This document shows, one piece after another, positions 35,556 through 44,885 of a stretch of DNA of 64,000 nucleotides. The notes below the pieces were generated by a model. The model was not told where the DNA came from and ran no database searches. It saw only the letters and a program-made list of their open reading frames with translations. A program made the translations under genes and the position numbers. This DNA comes from Streptomyces sp. NBC_00691 (GTDB lineage: Bacteria > Actinomycetota > Actinomycetes > Streptomycetales > Streptomycetaceae): the NCBI RefSeq assembly GCF_036226665.1, contig NZ_CP109007.1, forward strand, positions 7,936,001 to 8,000,000. The letters are read 5' to 3'. Numbering within the stretch: position 1 is the first letter of the stretch; every line of letters begins with the position of its first letter.

Positions 35556-35584
35556 AAGTTATGAGGCCCCCTTCGGCCCGTCAA
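35556..35584 (-). promoter_or_regulatory. Promoter of the GH30-GH3 operon
   Basis: On the minus strand, TTGACG (35579-35584), a 17-base spacer and TAACTT (35556-35561) form a close match to the main-sigma-factor consensus, about 64 bases ahead of the GH30 GTG. The TTGCG-rich operator cluster begins about 29 bases upstream of the -35 element. Confidence 0.7.
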
Positions 35585-35612
35585 CCCTTCAAGCGTTGTC
35601 CGCTCGCATGGG

Positions 35613-35680
35613 TTGCGTTCGTTCACCGCAAGAGCTTGGCAACGACGCAACTCGCTTGCGAAGTTTGCGATACTCTTGCG
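35613..35680. promoter_or_regulatory. TTGCG/CGCAA repeat cluster, probable LacI-family operators
   Basis: Six copies of TTGCG or its complement lie within 68 bases. TTGCG occurs at 35613-35617, 35656-35660, 35665-35669 and 35676-35680; CGCAA occurs at 35627-35631 and 35646-35650. CGCAA-CTCGC-TTGCG (35646-35660) forms a palindrome. The cluster lies between the divergent GH30 and lacI genes, where autoregulation and control of the glycosidase operon would both be possible. Binding is inferred. Confidence 0.6.
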
Positions 35681-35683
35681 TTC

Positions 35684-36694
35684 ATGACGCGACGACTTGC
35701 TCAAGTGGCCAAGAAGGTGGGAGTCAGCGAGGCGACGGTCAGCCGTGTCCTCAACGGAAAGCCCGGTGTCTCCGAGGCGACACGGCAGTCCGTCCTCACC
35801 GCGCTCGATGTGCTCGGATACGAGCGGCCCACCCAGCTGCGGGGCGAGCGCGCGCGCCTGGTCGGCCTCGTGCTGCCGGAACTGCAGAACCCCATCTTCC
35901 CCGCGTTCGCGGAGGTGATCGGCGGCGCGCTCGCGCAGCAGGGGCTGACGCCGGTCCTGTGCACCCAGACCAAGGGCGGCGTCTCCGAGGCGGACTACGT
36001 CGACCTCCTGCTCCAGCAGCAGGTGTCCGGAGTCGTCTTCGCCGGAGGCCTGTTCGCGCAGGCCGACGCCCCTCACGACCACTACCACCAGCTCGCCGAG
36101 CGCAACATCCCGGTGGTCCTGATCAACGCCTCCATCAAGGGGCTCAACTTCCCCTGCGTCTCCTGCGACGACGCCGTCGCCGTCGAACAGGCCTGGCGTC
36201 ACCTGGCCTCCCTCGGGCACGAGAGGATCGGCCTCGTCCTCGGCCCCAGCGACCACGTCCCCTCGCGCCGCAAGCTCGAAGCGGCCCGGGCCGTGGCCGA
36301 GGCCGCCGGCGGAGAACTGCCGGACGAGTACGTCGTGCGGTCGATCTTCTCCCTCGAAGGCGGGCAGGCCGCCGCCACCCGCCTCCTGGAGCGCGGCGTC
36401 ACCGGCGTCGTGTGCGCCAGCGACCCGCTCGCCCTCGGTGCCATCAGGGCCGCCCGCCGCCGCGGCCTCTCGGTTCCTTCGCAGGTCTCCGTGGTCGGCT
36501 TCGACGACTCCGCCTTCATGAACTGCACCGAGCCGCCGCTCTCCACCGTGCGCCAGCCCATCGAGGCCATGGGGCGTGCCGCCGTCGAGCTGCTCTGCGC
36601 CCAGATCCAGGGCACGCAGACGGACCCCGGTGAGCTCCTCTTCGAGCCCGAACTCGTGGTGCGCGGCTCGACGGCGCCGCCCCCTGCCGTCTGA
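35684..36694 (+). CDS. LacI-family transcriptional regulator of the glucan locus
   Basis: 336 aa from ATG 35684. The DNA-binding domain is RLAQVAKKVGVSEATVSRVLNGK with the hinge helix around SVLTALDVLGYE (residues 1-56). The sugar-binding core starts LVGLVLPELQNPIFPAFAEVIG. Effector-lobe motifs VVGFDDSAFMNCTEPPLSTVRQP match sugar-responsive LacI proteins. It sits between a GH30-GH3 operon on one side and two GH87 genes plus an ABC importer on the other, so it most likely senses an imported glucan oligomer. The start codon overlaps a sequence shared with the ABC promoter (see 44886). Confidence 0.92.
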   Translation: MTRRLAQVAKKVGVSEATVSRVLNGKPGVSEATRQSVLTALDVLGYERPTQLRGERARLVGLVLPELQNPIFPAFAEVIGGALAQQGLTPVLCTQTKGGVSEADYVDLLLQQQVSGVVFAGGLFAQADAPHDHYHQLAERNIPVVLINASIKGLNFPCVSCDDAVAVEQAWRHLASLGHERIGLVLGPSDHVPSRRKLEAARAVAEAAGGELPDEYVVRSIFSLEGGQAAATRLLERGVTGVVCASDPLALGAIRAARRRGLSVPSQVSVVGFDDSAFMNCTEPPLSTVRQPIEAMGRAAVELLCAQIQGTQTDPGELLFEPELVVRGSTAPPPAV

Positions 36695-36715
36695 CCCCTC
36701 CGCTCCTCGTTCTCC

Positions 36716-36761
36716 GGCTCCGGCGCCGGGGAGGCCTCACCGCCTCCCCGGCGCCGGAGCC
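36716..36761 (+). terminator. Strong hairpin after lacI
   Basis: GGCTCCGGCGCCGGGGAGG (36716-36734) is a perfect complement of CCTCCCCGGCGCCGGAGCC (36743-36761), a 19-bp stem with an 8-base loop, 22 bases after the stop. Downstream to 36990 is the GH87 promoter region, with TTGACA at 36818-36823 and an AT-rich tract at 36865-36895. Confidence 0.9.
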
Positions 36762-36990
36762 GTTCTGCGTTGACCTGCGGGGATGCGGCGGCCCAACCCC
36801 CGTTTCTGTCACGGCTGTTGACAAAGCGGTGACCTGCTAGAAACCTGACACCCCGGCGGCGCAAAAGATTAACGAAAACGCTCAATAACTTTGTAACTTG
36901 CCGTCATTCATTGTCAGAGTTCCGCTGGGTTCCTGGCGAGAGGCCCTGTGCCGGCTCCTGGCCGGAGGCCCAGCAGACGGAGAGGCCCCT

Positions 36991-39900
36991 ATGAGAGGCA
37001 AAACCCTGAGCTGGCGGCTGACGATCGGCGTCCTGATCGCCGGACTGATAGCCGTCGGACTCCTGCCGGTCACCGCGTACGCGGCGCCCGCGACCAACCT
37101 CGCCCTCGGCAGGACGACCACGGCATCGGGCGCCCACGGCGCCTACCCGGCCGGCAACGTCACCGACGGCGGTCAGCAGTCGTACTGGGAAGGCCCCGCC
37201 GGATCGTTCCCGCAGTGGGTCCAGGTCGACCTCGGCGCCGGAACCCGCGTCGACAGCGTCGTCCTGAAACTCCCCACCACCTGGGAGGCCCGCTCCCAGA
37301 CCGTCGCCGTGCTCGGCAGCGGCGACGGCAGCACCTTCACCCCCCTCGCCGCGGCCCAGGCGCGGGTGTTCGACCCGTCCGCGTCGAACACCGTCACCCT
37401 CGACATCACCTCCACGACGACCCGGTACGTCCGCGTCCAGGTGACGGCCAACACGGGCTGGAACGCGGCCCAGCTCTCCGAGGTCGAGGTATACGGCGAG
37501 AGCGGCGGCGGCCCGGTCGACCCGCCCCCCACCGGCACCAACCTCGCGCGCAACAAGCCCATCGAGGCGAGCTCCACGACGCAGACGTACGTCGCGGCCA
37601 ACGCCAACGACGACAGCACGGGCACCTACTGGGAGTCCGCCGGCGTACCCGCCGACCTCACGGTGAAGCTCGGCGCCAACGCCGACGTCACCGCCGTGGT
37701 CGTCAAGCTCGATCCGGCCCAGGTCTGGGGCCCGCGCACCCAGGCCATCCAGGTCCTCGGCCGGGAGCAGGCCGCCTCCGGCTTCACCTCGCTCAAGGCA
37801 CGGGCCGACTACGCGTTCAACCCCTCCACCGGGCAGAACACCGTCACCATCCCGGTGACCGGCCGCTACGCCGACCTGCGGCTGACCTTCTTCTCCAACA
37901 CCGGAGCCCCCGGCGCCCAGGTCGCGGAGTTCCAGGTCGTGGGCGCGGCCGCGCCCGGCCCCGACCTGACCGTCACCGATCTGACCTGGACTCCGTCCAC
38001 CCCCTCCGAGACGGACGCCGTGACGGTCCAGGCCACCGTCCGCAACGCGGGCAGCGCGGCGGCCGCCGCCACGACCGTCGAGGTCAGCGTCGAAGGCGCC
38101 GTGGCCGGTTCCGCCCAGGTCGGCGCCCTCGCCGCCGGCGCCTCGGCGACCGTCCCGGTCACCGTCGGCAGGCGGCCCGTGGGCTCGTACACCGTCTCGG
38201 CGGTGGTCGACCCGACCGACACCGTGCCCGAGCAGGACAACGGGAACAACAGCCGGACGGCCGCCACGAAGCTGGTCGTCGGCCAGAGCCCCGGTCCCGA
38301 CCTGCGGATCACCGCGATCACCAGCAATCCGACCAGCCCCGCCGTCGGCTCCGCCGTCACCTTCACCGTCGCGGTCCAGAACCGCGGCACCACCACCGCC
38401 GCCGGTACGGTCACCCGCCTGACCGCGGGCACCACCACCCTCAACGGCAGCACGGGCACCATCGCCGCGGGCCAGACGGTCAACGTGCCGATCTCCGGCA
38501 GCTGGACCGCCACCACCGGCGGTGCCACGCTCACCGCGACCGCCGACGCCACGGGCACCCTCACCGAGACCGACGAGACCAACAACGTCTTCTCGCGCTC
38601 CCTCGTCGTCGGCCGGGGCGCCGCCGTTCCGTACACCGAGTACGAGGCGGAGGACGCCCGCTACCGGGGCACCCTCCTCACCTCCGACCAGAAGCGGACC
38701 TTCGGGCACACCAACTTCGCCACCGAGTCCTCCGGCCGCAAGTCGGTCCGGCTGGGCACCACCGGTGAGTTCGTCGAGTTCACCTCCACCAACCCCGCCA
38801 ACTCGATCGTCGTCCGCAACTCGATTCCCGACGCGGCCGCCGGCGGCGGCGCCGAGGCCACGATCAGCCTCTACGCCAACGACGTCTTCGTCCGCAAGCT
38901 CACCCTGACCTCCAAGCACAGCTGGCTCTACGGCAGCACCGACGACCCCGAAGGCCTCACGAACCGCCCCGGCGGCGACGCCCGGCGTCTCTTCGACGAG
39001 TCCCACGCCCTGCTGGCCCAGTCGTACCCGGTGGGCACGAAGTTCCGTCTGCAGCGCGACGCCGGGGACTCGGCGTCCTTCTACATCATCGACCTGATCG
39101 ACCTGGAGCAGGTCGCGCCCCCCGCCGCCAAGCCGGCGAACTGCGTCTCCATCACCGCGTACGGCGCCGTCCCCAACGACGGCATCGACGACACCGACGC
39201 CCTGCAGCGCGCGGTGACCGCCGACCAGAACGGCCAGATCCCCTGCGTCTGGATTCCCGCCGGCCAGTGGCGCCAGGAGCAGAAGATCCTCACCGACGAC
39301 CCGCTCAACCGCGGCCAGTTCAACCAGGTGGGCATCCGCGACGTCACCATCCGCGGCGCGGGCATGTGGCACTCCCAGCTCTACACCCTGACCCCGCCGC
39401 ACGAGGCCGGCGGCATCAACCACCCGCACGAGGGCAACTTCGGCTTCGACATCGACCACAACACCCAGATCTCCGACATCGCCATCTTCGGCTCCGGAGC
39501 CATCCGCGGCGGTGACGGCAACGCCGAGGGCGGCGTCGGCCTCAACGGCCGCTTCGGCAAGAACACGAAGATCAGCAACGTCTGGATCGAGCACGCCAAC
39601 GTCGGCGTCTGGGCAGGCCGCGACTACTCCAACATCCCCGAGCTGTGGGGCCCCGGAGACGGCCTCGAGTTCACCGGCATGCGGATCCGCAACACCTACG
39701 CCGACGGCATCAACTTCGCCAACGGCACCCGCAACTCGACCGTCTTCGACTCGTCCTTCCGCAACACCGGCGACGACGCCCTGGCCGTCTGGGCCAGCAA
39801 GTACGTCAAGGACACCTCGGTCGACGTCGGCCACGACAACCACTTCCGAAACAACACCATCCAGCTGCCCTGGCGTGCCAACGGCATCGCGGTATACGGC

Positions 39901-40362
39901 GGTTACGGCAACACCATCGAGAACAACATCATCTCGGACACCATGAACTACCCCGGGATCATGCTCGCGACCGACCACGACCCGCTGCCCTTCTCCGGCC
40001 AGACCCTCATCTCCAACAACGCCCTGCACCGCACCGGCGGAGCGTTCTGGAACGAGGACCAGGAGTTCGGCGCCATCACCCTCTTCGCCCAGGGCCAGCC
40101 CATCCCCGGCGTCACCATCCGGGACACCGACATCTTCGACTCGACCTACGACGGCATCCAGTTCAAGACGGGTGGCGGCGAGATGCCGGACGTGAAGATC
40201 ACCAACGTCCGCATCGACAAGTCGGTCAACGGCTCCGGGATCCTCGCGATGAGCGGCGCCCGCGGCAGCGCGACGCTGACCGGCGTCACCATCACCGACT
40301 CGGCCGAGGGCGACGTCCTCGTCGAGCCCGGTTCCCAGTTCGTCGTCAACCGGACCGGCTGA
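36991..40362 (+). CDS. Secreted multidomain GH87 alpha-1,3-glucanase (mycodextranase-like)
   Basis: 1123 aa. A signal peptide (MRGKTLSWRLTIGVLIAGL... ending TAYAAP) is followed by two F5/8-type C (discoidin) domains (about 33-168 and 180-318), two CARDB domains (about 325-535) and a CBM6/35-like domain (about 546-700, starting TEYEAEDARY). A right-handed beta-helix covers about 712-1123 and starts SITAYGAVPNDGIDD. Asp905 (YADGIN) and Asp928-Asp929 (NTGDDALAVW) have the same 23-residue spacing as the catalytic Asp1067, Asp1090 and Asp1091 that I recall for Bacillus circulans Agl-KA. It should cleave alpha-1,3-glucan, a fungal-wall polymer. GGAGAGG precedes ATG 36991; the second GH87 gene starts 31 bases downstream. 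Confidence 0.87.
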   Translation: MRGKTLSWRLTIGVLIAGLIAVGLLPVTAYAAPATNLALGRTTTASGAHGAYPAGNVTDGGQQSYWEGPAGSFPQWVQVDLGAGTRVDSVVLKLPTTWEARSQTVAVLGSGDGSTFTPLAAAQARVFDPSASNTVTLDITSTTTRYVRVQVTANTGWNAAQLSEVEVYGESGGGPVDPPPTGTNLARNKPIEASSTTQTYVAANANDDSTGTYWESAGVPADLTVKLGANADVTAVVVKLDPAQVWGPRTQAIQVLGREQAASGFTSLKARADYAFNPSTGQNTVTIPVTGRYADLRLTFFSNTGAPGAQVAEFQVVGAAAPGPDLTVTDLTWTPSTPSETDAVTVQATVRNAGSAAAAATTVEVSVEGAVAGSAQVGALAAGASATVPVTVGRRPVGSYTVSAVVDPTDTVPEQDNGNNSRTAATKLVVGQSPGPDLRITAITSNPTSPAVGSAVTFTVAVQNRGTTTAAGTVTRLTAGTTTLNGSTGTIAAGQTVNVPISGSWTATTGGATLTATADATGTLTETDETNNVFSRSLVVGRGAAVPYTEYEAEDARYRGTLLTSDQKRTFGHTNFATESSGRKSVRLGTTGEFVEFTSTNPANSIVVRNSIPDAAAGGGAEATISLYANDVFVRKLTLTSKHSWLYGSTDDPEGLTNRPGGDARRLFDESHALLAQSYPVGTKFRLQRDAGDSASFYIIDLIDLEQVAPPAAKPANCVSITAYGAVPNDGIDDTDALQRAVTADQNGQIPCVWIPAGQWRQEQKILTDDPLNRGQFNQVGIRDVTIRGAGMWHSQLYTLTPPHEAGGINHPHEGNFGFDIDHNTQISDIAIFGSGAIRGGDGNAEGGVGLNGRFGKNTKISNVWIEHANVGVWAGRDYSNIPELWGPGDGLEFTGMRIRNTYADGINFANGTRNSTVFDSSFRNTGDDALAVWASKYVKDTSVDVGHDNHFRNNTIQLPWRANGIAVYGGYGNTIENNIISDTMNYPGIMLATDHDPLPFSGQTLISNNALHRTGGAFWNEDQEFGAITLFAQGQPIPGVTIRDTDIFDSTYDGIQFKTGGGEMPDVKITNVRIDKSVNGSGILAMSGARGSATLTGVTITDSAEGDVLVEPGSQFVVNRTG

Positions 40363-40393
40363 CCCCGTGCACATGAATCGAGAGCGAGGACGG

Positions 40394-43300
40394 ATGAGTT
40401 TCCGCCACTGGAGATCACGGGGCCTGAGCGCCGTGATCGCCACCAGCCTCCTGGCACTGGGAGGACCCCTCATGTCCGCCCGGGCGGCGGGCGGCCCCAA
40501 CATCGCCCTGGGCGACGCCGCCGCGGCGTCCGGATCCCACGCCGAGTACGGCGCCGCGAACATCACCGACGGCAACCAGGGAACGTACTGGCAGAGCGCC
40601 GGCACCACCCTGCCCCAATGGGTCCAGGTCGACCTCGGCACCACCACCCGCGTGGACGAGGTGGTCCTGAGACTGCCCGCCGGCTGGGAGAGCCGCAACC
40701 AGACGCTGTCCGTCCAGGGCAGCGCCGACGGCGCCAGCTTCGCCACCCTCAAGAACTCCGCCTCCTACACCTTCGCCCCGGGCGCCGCCAACACGGTGAC
40801 CGTCTCCTTCCCGGCTACCCAGGCCCGGTTCGTCCGGGTCGACATCACCGCCAACTCCGGCTGGCAGGCCGCGCAGCTCTCCGAGCTGGAGGTCCACGCG
40901 GCCGACGGGTCCTCCGCCAACCTGGCGAGCGGCCGCACGCTGACCGCGAGCAGCCACACCGAGGTGTACACGGCGGGCAACGCCAACGACGGCAACCGGG
41001 CCACCTACTGGGAGAGCGCCAACAACGCCCTCCCGCAGTGGATCCAGGCCGACCTCGGCTCGTCCGTCCGCGTCGACCGGGTCGTCCTGCGGCTTCCCGA
41101 CGGCTGGGGCGCCCGCAGCCAGACCCTCAAGATCCAGGGCAGTGCGAACGGCACCGCCTTCACCGACCTGACCGCCTCCCAGGCGTACACCTTCGACGCC
41201 GCCGGGGGACGGGCCGCGACGATCACCTTCGACGCGACCACCACCCGCTACGTCCGGGTCCTCGTCACGGCGAACAGCGTCCAGCCCGCCGCCCAGCTCT
41301 CCGAGCTGGAGGTCTACGGGCCCACCTCGGGCGACACCCAGGCACCGTCCGCACCCGCGAACCTCGCCCTCACCCAGCCGGCCACCGACCAGATCCGGCT
41401 CACCTGGAACGCCGCCACCGACAACACCGGCGTCACCGGCTACGACATCTACGCCAACGGAACCCTGTTGACCAGCGTCGCCGGAAACGTCACCACCTTC
41501 ACCGACACCCGGCCGGCGAACCAGACGGTCACCTACCGCGTCCGCGCCAAGGACGCGGCGGGCAACCAGTCCGCCGACAGCAACGCCGTCACCCGCACCG
41601 GCGACACCGGCGACACCCAGGCCCCGACGGCGCCCGCGAACCTCGCGTTCACCGAGCCCGCGGCCGGACAGATCAGGCTGACCTGGAACGCGTCCTCGGA
41701 CAACGTCGGAGTCACCGGCTACGACGTCTACGCCGACAACGTCCTCCGGGGCAGCGTCGCAGGGAACGTCACCACCTACACCGACACCCGGCCGGCCTCG
41801 GCGACCGTCACCTACCGCGTCCGCGCCAAGGACGCGGCGGGCAACCAGTCGACCGACAGCAACGCCGTCACCCGCACGGGCACCGGCGGCACCGGCTCCA
41901 ACCTGGCGGTCGGCAAGCAGATCGACGCCTCCTCCACCGTCCACACCTTCGTCGCGGCCAACGCCAACGACAACAACGTCAGCACCTACTGGGAGGGGGC
42001 GGGCGGCAGCTATCCGAACACCCTGACCGTCAAGCTGGGCTCCAACGCCGACGTCGGCAGCCTCGTCCTCAAGCTTGACCCGGCCACGGCCTGGGCGACC
42101 CGCAGCCAGACCGTCGAGGTCCTCGGCCGCGAACAGAGCGCCACCGGCTTCACCGGCGTCGCCGCCGCGAAGAGCTACACCTTCGACCCGGCGAGCGGCA
42201 ACACCGTCACCATCCCCGTCTCCGCCCGCGTCGCCGACGTCCAGCTGAAGTTCACCGCCAACACCGGCTCGGGGGCGGGCCAGCTCGCCGAGTTCCAGGT
42301 GATCGGCGTCCCCGCACCCAACCCCGACCTGGAGGTCACCGGCCTCACCACCACGCCCGCCTCGCCCGTCGAGTCGGACCCGATCACCGTCAGCGCCACC
42401 GTCCGCAACAGCGGCCCGGCCGCCGCACCGGCCAGCGCCCTCGCGCTGCGCCTCGGCGGCACGAAGGTCGCCACCGCGCAGGTCGGCGCCCTGGCCGCCG
42501 GCGCCCAGACCACCGTCAGCGCCTCCATCGGCGCCCGCGACGCCGGTTCGTACCAGCTCAGCGCCGTCGCCGACGAGGCGAACGCCGTCATCGAGCAGAA
42601 CGAGACCAACAACACCTACACCCGGCCCACCGCACTGGTGGTCACGCCGGTCTCCAGCTCCGACCTGGTCGCCGCCTCGGTGACGACCTCGCCGTCCAGC
42701 CCGTCCGCCGGTGACGCCGTCACCTTCAAGGTGGCCGTCAGGAACCAGGGCACCGCGGCGAGCGCGGCGGGTGCCCACGGCGTCACCCTCGCTCTCACCG
42801 ACTCGACGGGAGCCGTCGTCAAGACCCTGACCGGTGCCCACACCGGAGCCCTCGCGGCCGGTGCGAGCGCCGAGGTGAACCTCGGCCCGTGGACGGCGGC
42901 CAACGGTTCGTACACGGTGAGGACGGTCCTCGCCGACGACGCCAACGAGCTGCCGGTGAAGCGGGCCAACAACACCTCCACCCAGCCCCTCTTCGTCGGC
43001 CGCGGCGCCGACATGCCGTACGACATGTACGAGGCGGAGGACGGCACCGTCGGCGGCGGAGCCACCGTCGCGGGCCCCAACCGCACCGTCGGCGACATCG
43101 CGGGCGAGGCCTCCGGCCGCAAGGCCGTCAGCCTGGACGCGACGGGGGAGTACGTCGAGTTCACCGCCCGGCGCTCGACCAACACCCTGGTGGCCCGCTT
43201 CTCGATCCCGGACTCCCCGGGCGGTGGCGGGATCGACTCCACCATCAGCGTCTACGTCGACGGGGTGTTCAAGAAGTCGCTCCCGCTCACCTCGAAGTAC

Positions 43301-44680
43301 GCCTGGCTGTACGGCGCGGAGGCCGGGCCCGGCAACTCCCCGAGCGCGGGCGCCCCGCGCCACATCTACGACGAGGCGCATCTCCTGCTCGGTGAGACCG
43401 TCCAGGCGGGCAGCAGGATCCGCCTCCAGAAGGATGCCGCGAACACCTCCACGTACGCGATCGACTTCGTGAACCTGGAGCAGGTCGCCCCGGTCGGGAA
43501 CCCGGACCCGGCCACGTACACCGTGCCGGCCGGCTTCGGACACCAGGACGTGCAGAACGCCCTGGACAAGGTCCGCATGGACACCACCGGCACGCTCGTG
43601 GGCGTCTATCTGCCGCCGGGCGACTACCAGACGGCGAGCAAGTTCCAGGTCTACGGGAAGCCGGTCAAGGTGGTCGGTGCCGGGCCGTGGTTCACCACGT
43701 TCCACGCGCCGTCGACCCAGGACAACACCGATGTGGGCTTCCGCGCCGAGGCGGCGGCCAAGGGCTCGCTGTTCAAGGGCTTCGCCTACTTCGGCAACTA
43801 CACCTCGCGCATCGACGGGCCGGGCAAGGTCTTCGACTTCGCGAACGTCACCGACATCGTCATCGACGACATCTGGAACGAACACATGGTGTGCCTCTAC
43901 TGGGGCGCGAACACCGACCGGATGACCATCAAGAACTCCCGGATCCGCAACCTGTTCGCCGACGGCATCAACATGACCAACGGCTCGACGGACAACCACG
44001 TCGTCAACAACGACGCGCGGGCGACCGGTGACGACAGCTTCGCCCTGTTCTCCGCGATCGACGCCGGCGGCGCCGACATGAAGAACAACGTCTACGAGAA
44101 CCTCACCACCACCCTGACATGGCGAGCGGCGGGCGTGGCCGTCTACGGCGGCTACAACAACACCTTCCGCAACATCCACATCGCCGACACGCTCGTCTAC
44201 GCGGGCATCACCATCTCGTCGCTGGACTTCGGCTATCCGATGAACGGCTTCGGGACCGACCCCACGACCTTCGAGAACATCTCCATCGTCCGGGCGGGCG
44301 GCCATTTCTGGGGCTCCCAGACCTTCCCCGGCATCTGGGTGTTCTCCGCCTCGAAGGTCTTCCAGGGCATCAGGGTGAGCCATGTGGACATCGTCGACCC
44401 CACGTACAGCGGGGTGATGTTCCAGACGAACTACGTGGGCGGTCAGCCACAGTTCCCCATCAAGGACACCGTGTTCACGGACGTCTCGATCACGGGCGCG
44501 CGCAAGAGCGGTGACGCGTTCGACGCCAGGTCCGGGTTCGGGCTGTGGGCCAACGAGCTGCCCGAATCGGGGCAGGGACCGGCCGTGGGCGAGGTGACCT
44601 TCAACGGCCTGCGGCTGAGCGGCAACGCCGTCGACATCCGTAACACGACCCCCACCTTCAAGATCAACGTCAACCCGTAG
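40394..44680 (+). CDS. Second secreted GH87 alpha-1,3-glucanase, longer paralogue with fibronectin type III repeats
   Basis: 1428 aa from ATG 40394 with AGCGAGGA upstream. The signal peptide ends ARAAGG. Two discoidin domains (about 35-310) are followed by two near-identical fibronectin type III modules (about 313-498), a third discoidin-like domain (about 505-640), two CARDB domains (about 645-870), a CBM6/35-like domain (MYEAEDGTVGGG, about 875-1035) and a beta-helix (about 1040-1428). The catalytic trio is Asp1190 (FADGIN) and Asp1213-Asp1214 (ATGDDSFALF), again 23 apart. It is co-oriented with and 31 bases from the first GH87 gene, a likely two-gene operon. The helix is only moderately similar to its neighbour, so the two may prefer different linkages or chain parts. 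Confidence 0.87.
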   Translation: MSFRHWRSRGLSAVIATSLLALGGPLMSARAAGGPNIALGDAAAASGSHAEYGAANITDGNQGTYWQSAGTTLPQWVQVDLGTTTRVDEVVLRLPAGWESRNQTLSVQGSADGASFATLKNSASYTFAPGAANTVTVSFPATQARFVRVDITANSGWQAAQLSELEVHAADGSSANLASGRTLTASSHTEVYTAGNANDGNRATYWESANNALPQWIQADLGSSVRVDRVVLRLPDGWGARSQTLKIQGSANGTAFTDLTASQAYTFDAAGGRAATITFDATTTRYVRVLVTANSVQPAAQLSELEVYGPTSGDTQAPSAPANLALTQPATDQIRLTWNAATDNTGVTGYDIYANGTLLTSVAGNVTTFTDTRPANQTVTYRVRAKDAAGNQSADSNAVTRTGDTGDTQAPTAPANLAFTEPAAGQIRLTWNASSDNVGVTGYDVYADNVLRGSVAGNVTTYTDTRPASATVTYRVRAKDAAGNQSTDSNAVTRTGTGGTGSNLAVGKQIDASSTVHTFVAANANDNNVSTYWEGAGGSYPNTLTVKLGSNADVGSLVLKLDPATAWATRSQTVEVLGREQSATGFTGVAAAKSYTFDPASGNTVTIPVSARVADVQLKFTANTGSGAGQLAEFQVIGVPAPNPDLEVTGLTTTPASPVESDPITVSATVRNSGPAAAPASALALRLGGTKVATAQVGALAAGAQTTVSASIGARDAGSYQLSAVADEANAVIEQNETNNTYTRPTALVVTPVSSSDLVAASVTTSPSSPSAGDAVTFKVAVRNQGTAASAAGAHGVTLALTDSTGAVVKTLTGAHTGALAAGASAEVNLGPWTAANGSYTVRTVLADDANELPVKRANNTSTQPLFVGRGADMPYDMYEAEDGTVGGGATVAGPNRTVGDIAGEASGRKAVSLDATGEYVEFTARRSTNTLVARFSIPDSPGGGGIDSTISVYVDGVFKKSLPLTSKYAWLYGAEAGPGNSPSAGAPRHIYDEAHLLLGETVQAGSRIRLQKDAANTSTYAIDFVNLEQVAPVGNPDPATYTVPAGFGHQDVQNALDKVRMDTTGTLVGVYLPPGDYQTASKFQVYGKPVKVVGAGPWFTTFHAPSTQDNTDVGFRAEAAAKGSLFKGFAYFGNYTSRIDGPGKVFDFANVTDIVIDDIWNEHMVCLYWGANTDRMTIKNSRIRNLFADGINMTNGSTDNHVVNNDARATGDDSFALFSAIDAGGADMKNNVYENLTTTLTWRAAGVAVYGGYNNTFRNIHIADTLVYAGITISSLDFGYPMNGFGTDPTTFENISIVRAGGHFWGSQTFPGIWVFSASKVFQGIRVSHVDIVDPTYSGVMFQTNYVGGQPQFPIKDTVFTDVSITGARKSGDAFDARSGFGLWANELPESGQGPAVGEVTFNGLRLSGNAVDIRNTTPTFKINVNP
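41331..41888 (+). repeat. Tandem 279-bp repeat encoding two fibronectin type III modules
   Basis: Copy 1 (41331-41609) and copy 2 (41610-41888) begin with the same GCGACACCCAGGC and share long identical runs, including the stretch encoding VTYRVRAKDAAGNQS. The period is exactly 93 codons. High nucleotide identity suggests recent duplication or gene conversion. Confidence 0.85.
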
Positions 44681-44718
44681 TCCGGCCGGCGGGACATCCC
44701 GCCCCTTCCCTCGCGAGG

Positions 44719-44751
44719 CCGATGCAGGTGGCTTGCAGCCACTTGCATCGG
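44719..44751 (+). terminator. Hairpin after the second GH87 gene
   Basis: CCGATGCAGGTGGC (44719-44732) pairs with GCCACTTGCATCGG (44738-44751) through 14 pairs with one G-U, around the loop TTGCA. It lies 39 bases beyond the stop. The loop and 3' arm also contain CTTGCA elements similar to LacI-type half-sites, so a second role as an operator is possible. Confidence 0.75.
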
Positions 44752-44885
44752 TCTTGCGTGCGTTCTGGCACCCACTTCGCGCGAAGAGGGCCGGCGACCC
44801 CAGCCCCGAGCCCTTGAACTGTCGGTTTCCTGAGTAGCCAACCCGGCCCATCAGCTGCTGACTGTCAGGCAATTACAAAATCAGC

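Noticed and set aside
44719..44751. CTTGCA repeats considered as a MalR-type operator
   Set aside because: The elements form the arms of a good terminator hairpin, which explains them; an operator role is only kept as a secondary possibility.
36904..44872. Very long minus-strand open frames (up to ~1485 codons) opposite the two GH87 genes
   Set aside because: They mirror the high third-position GC of the plus-strand genes, encode Gly/Arg/Val/Asp-rich sequence without domains, and lack ribosome sites. The plus-strand frames have signal peptides and catalytic motifs.
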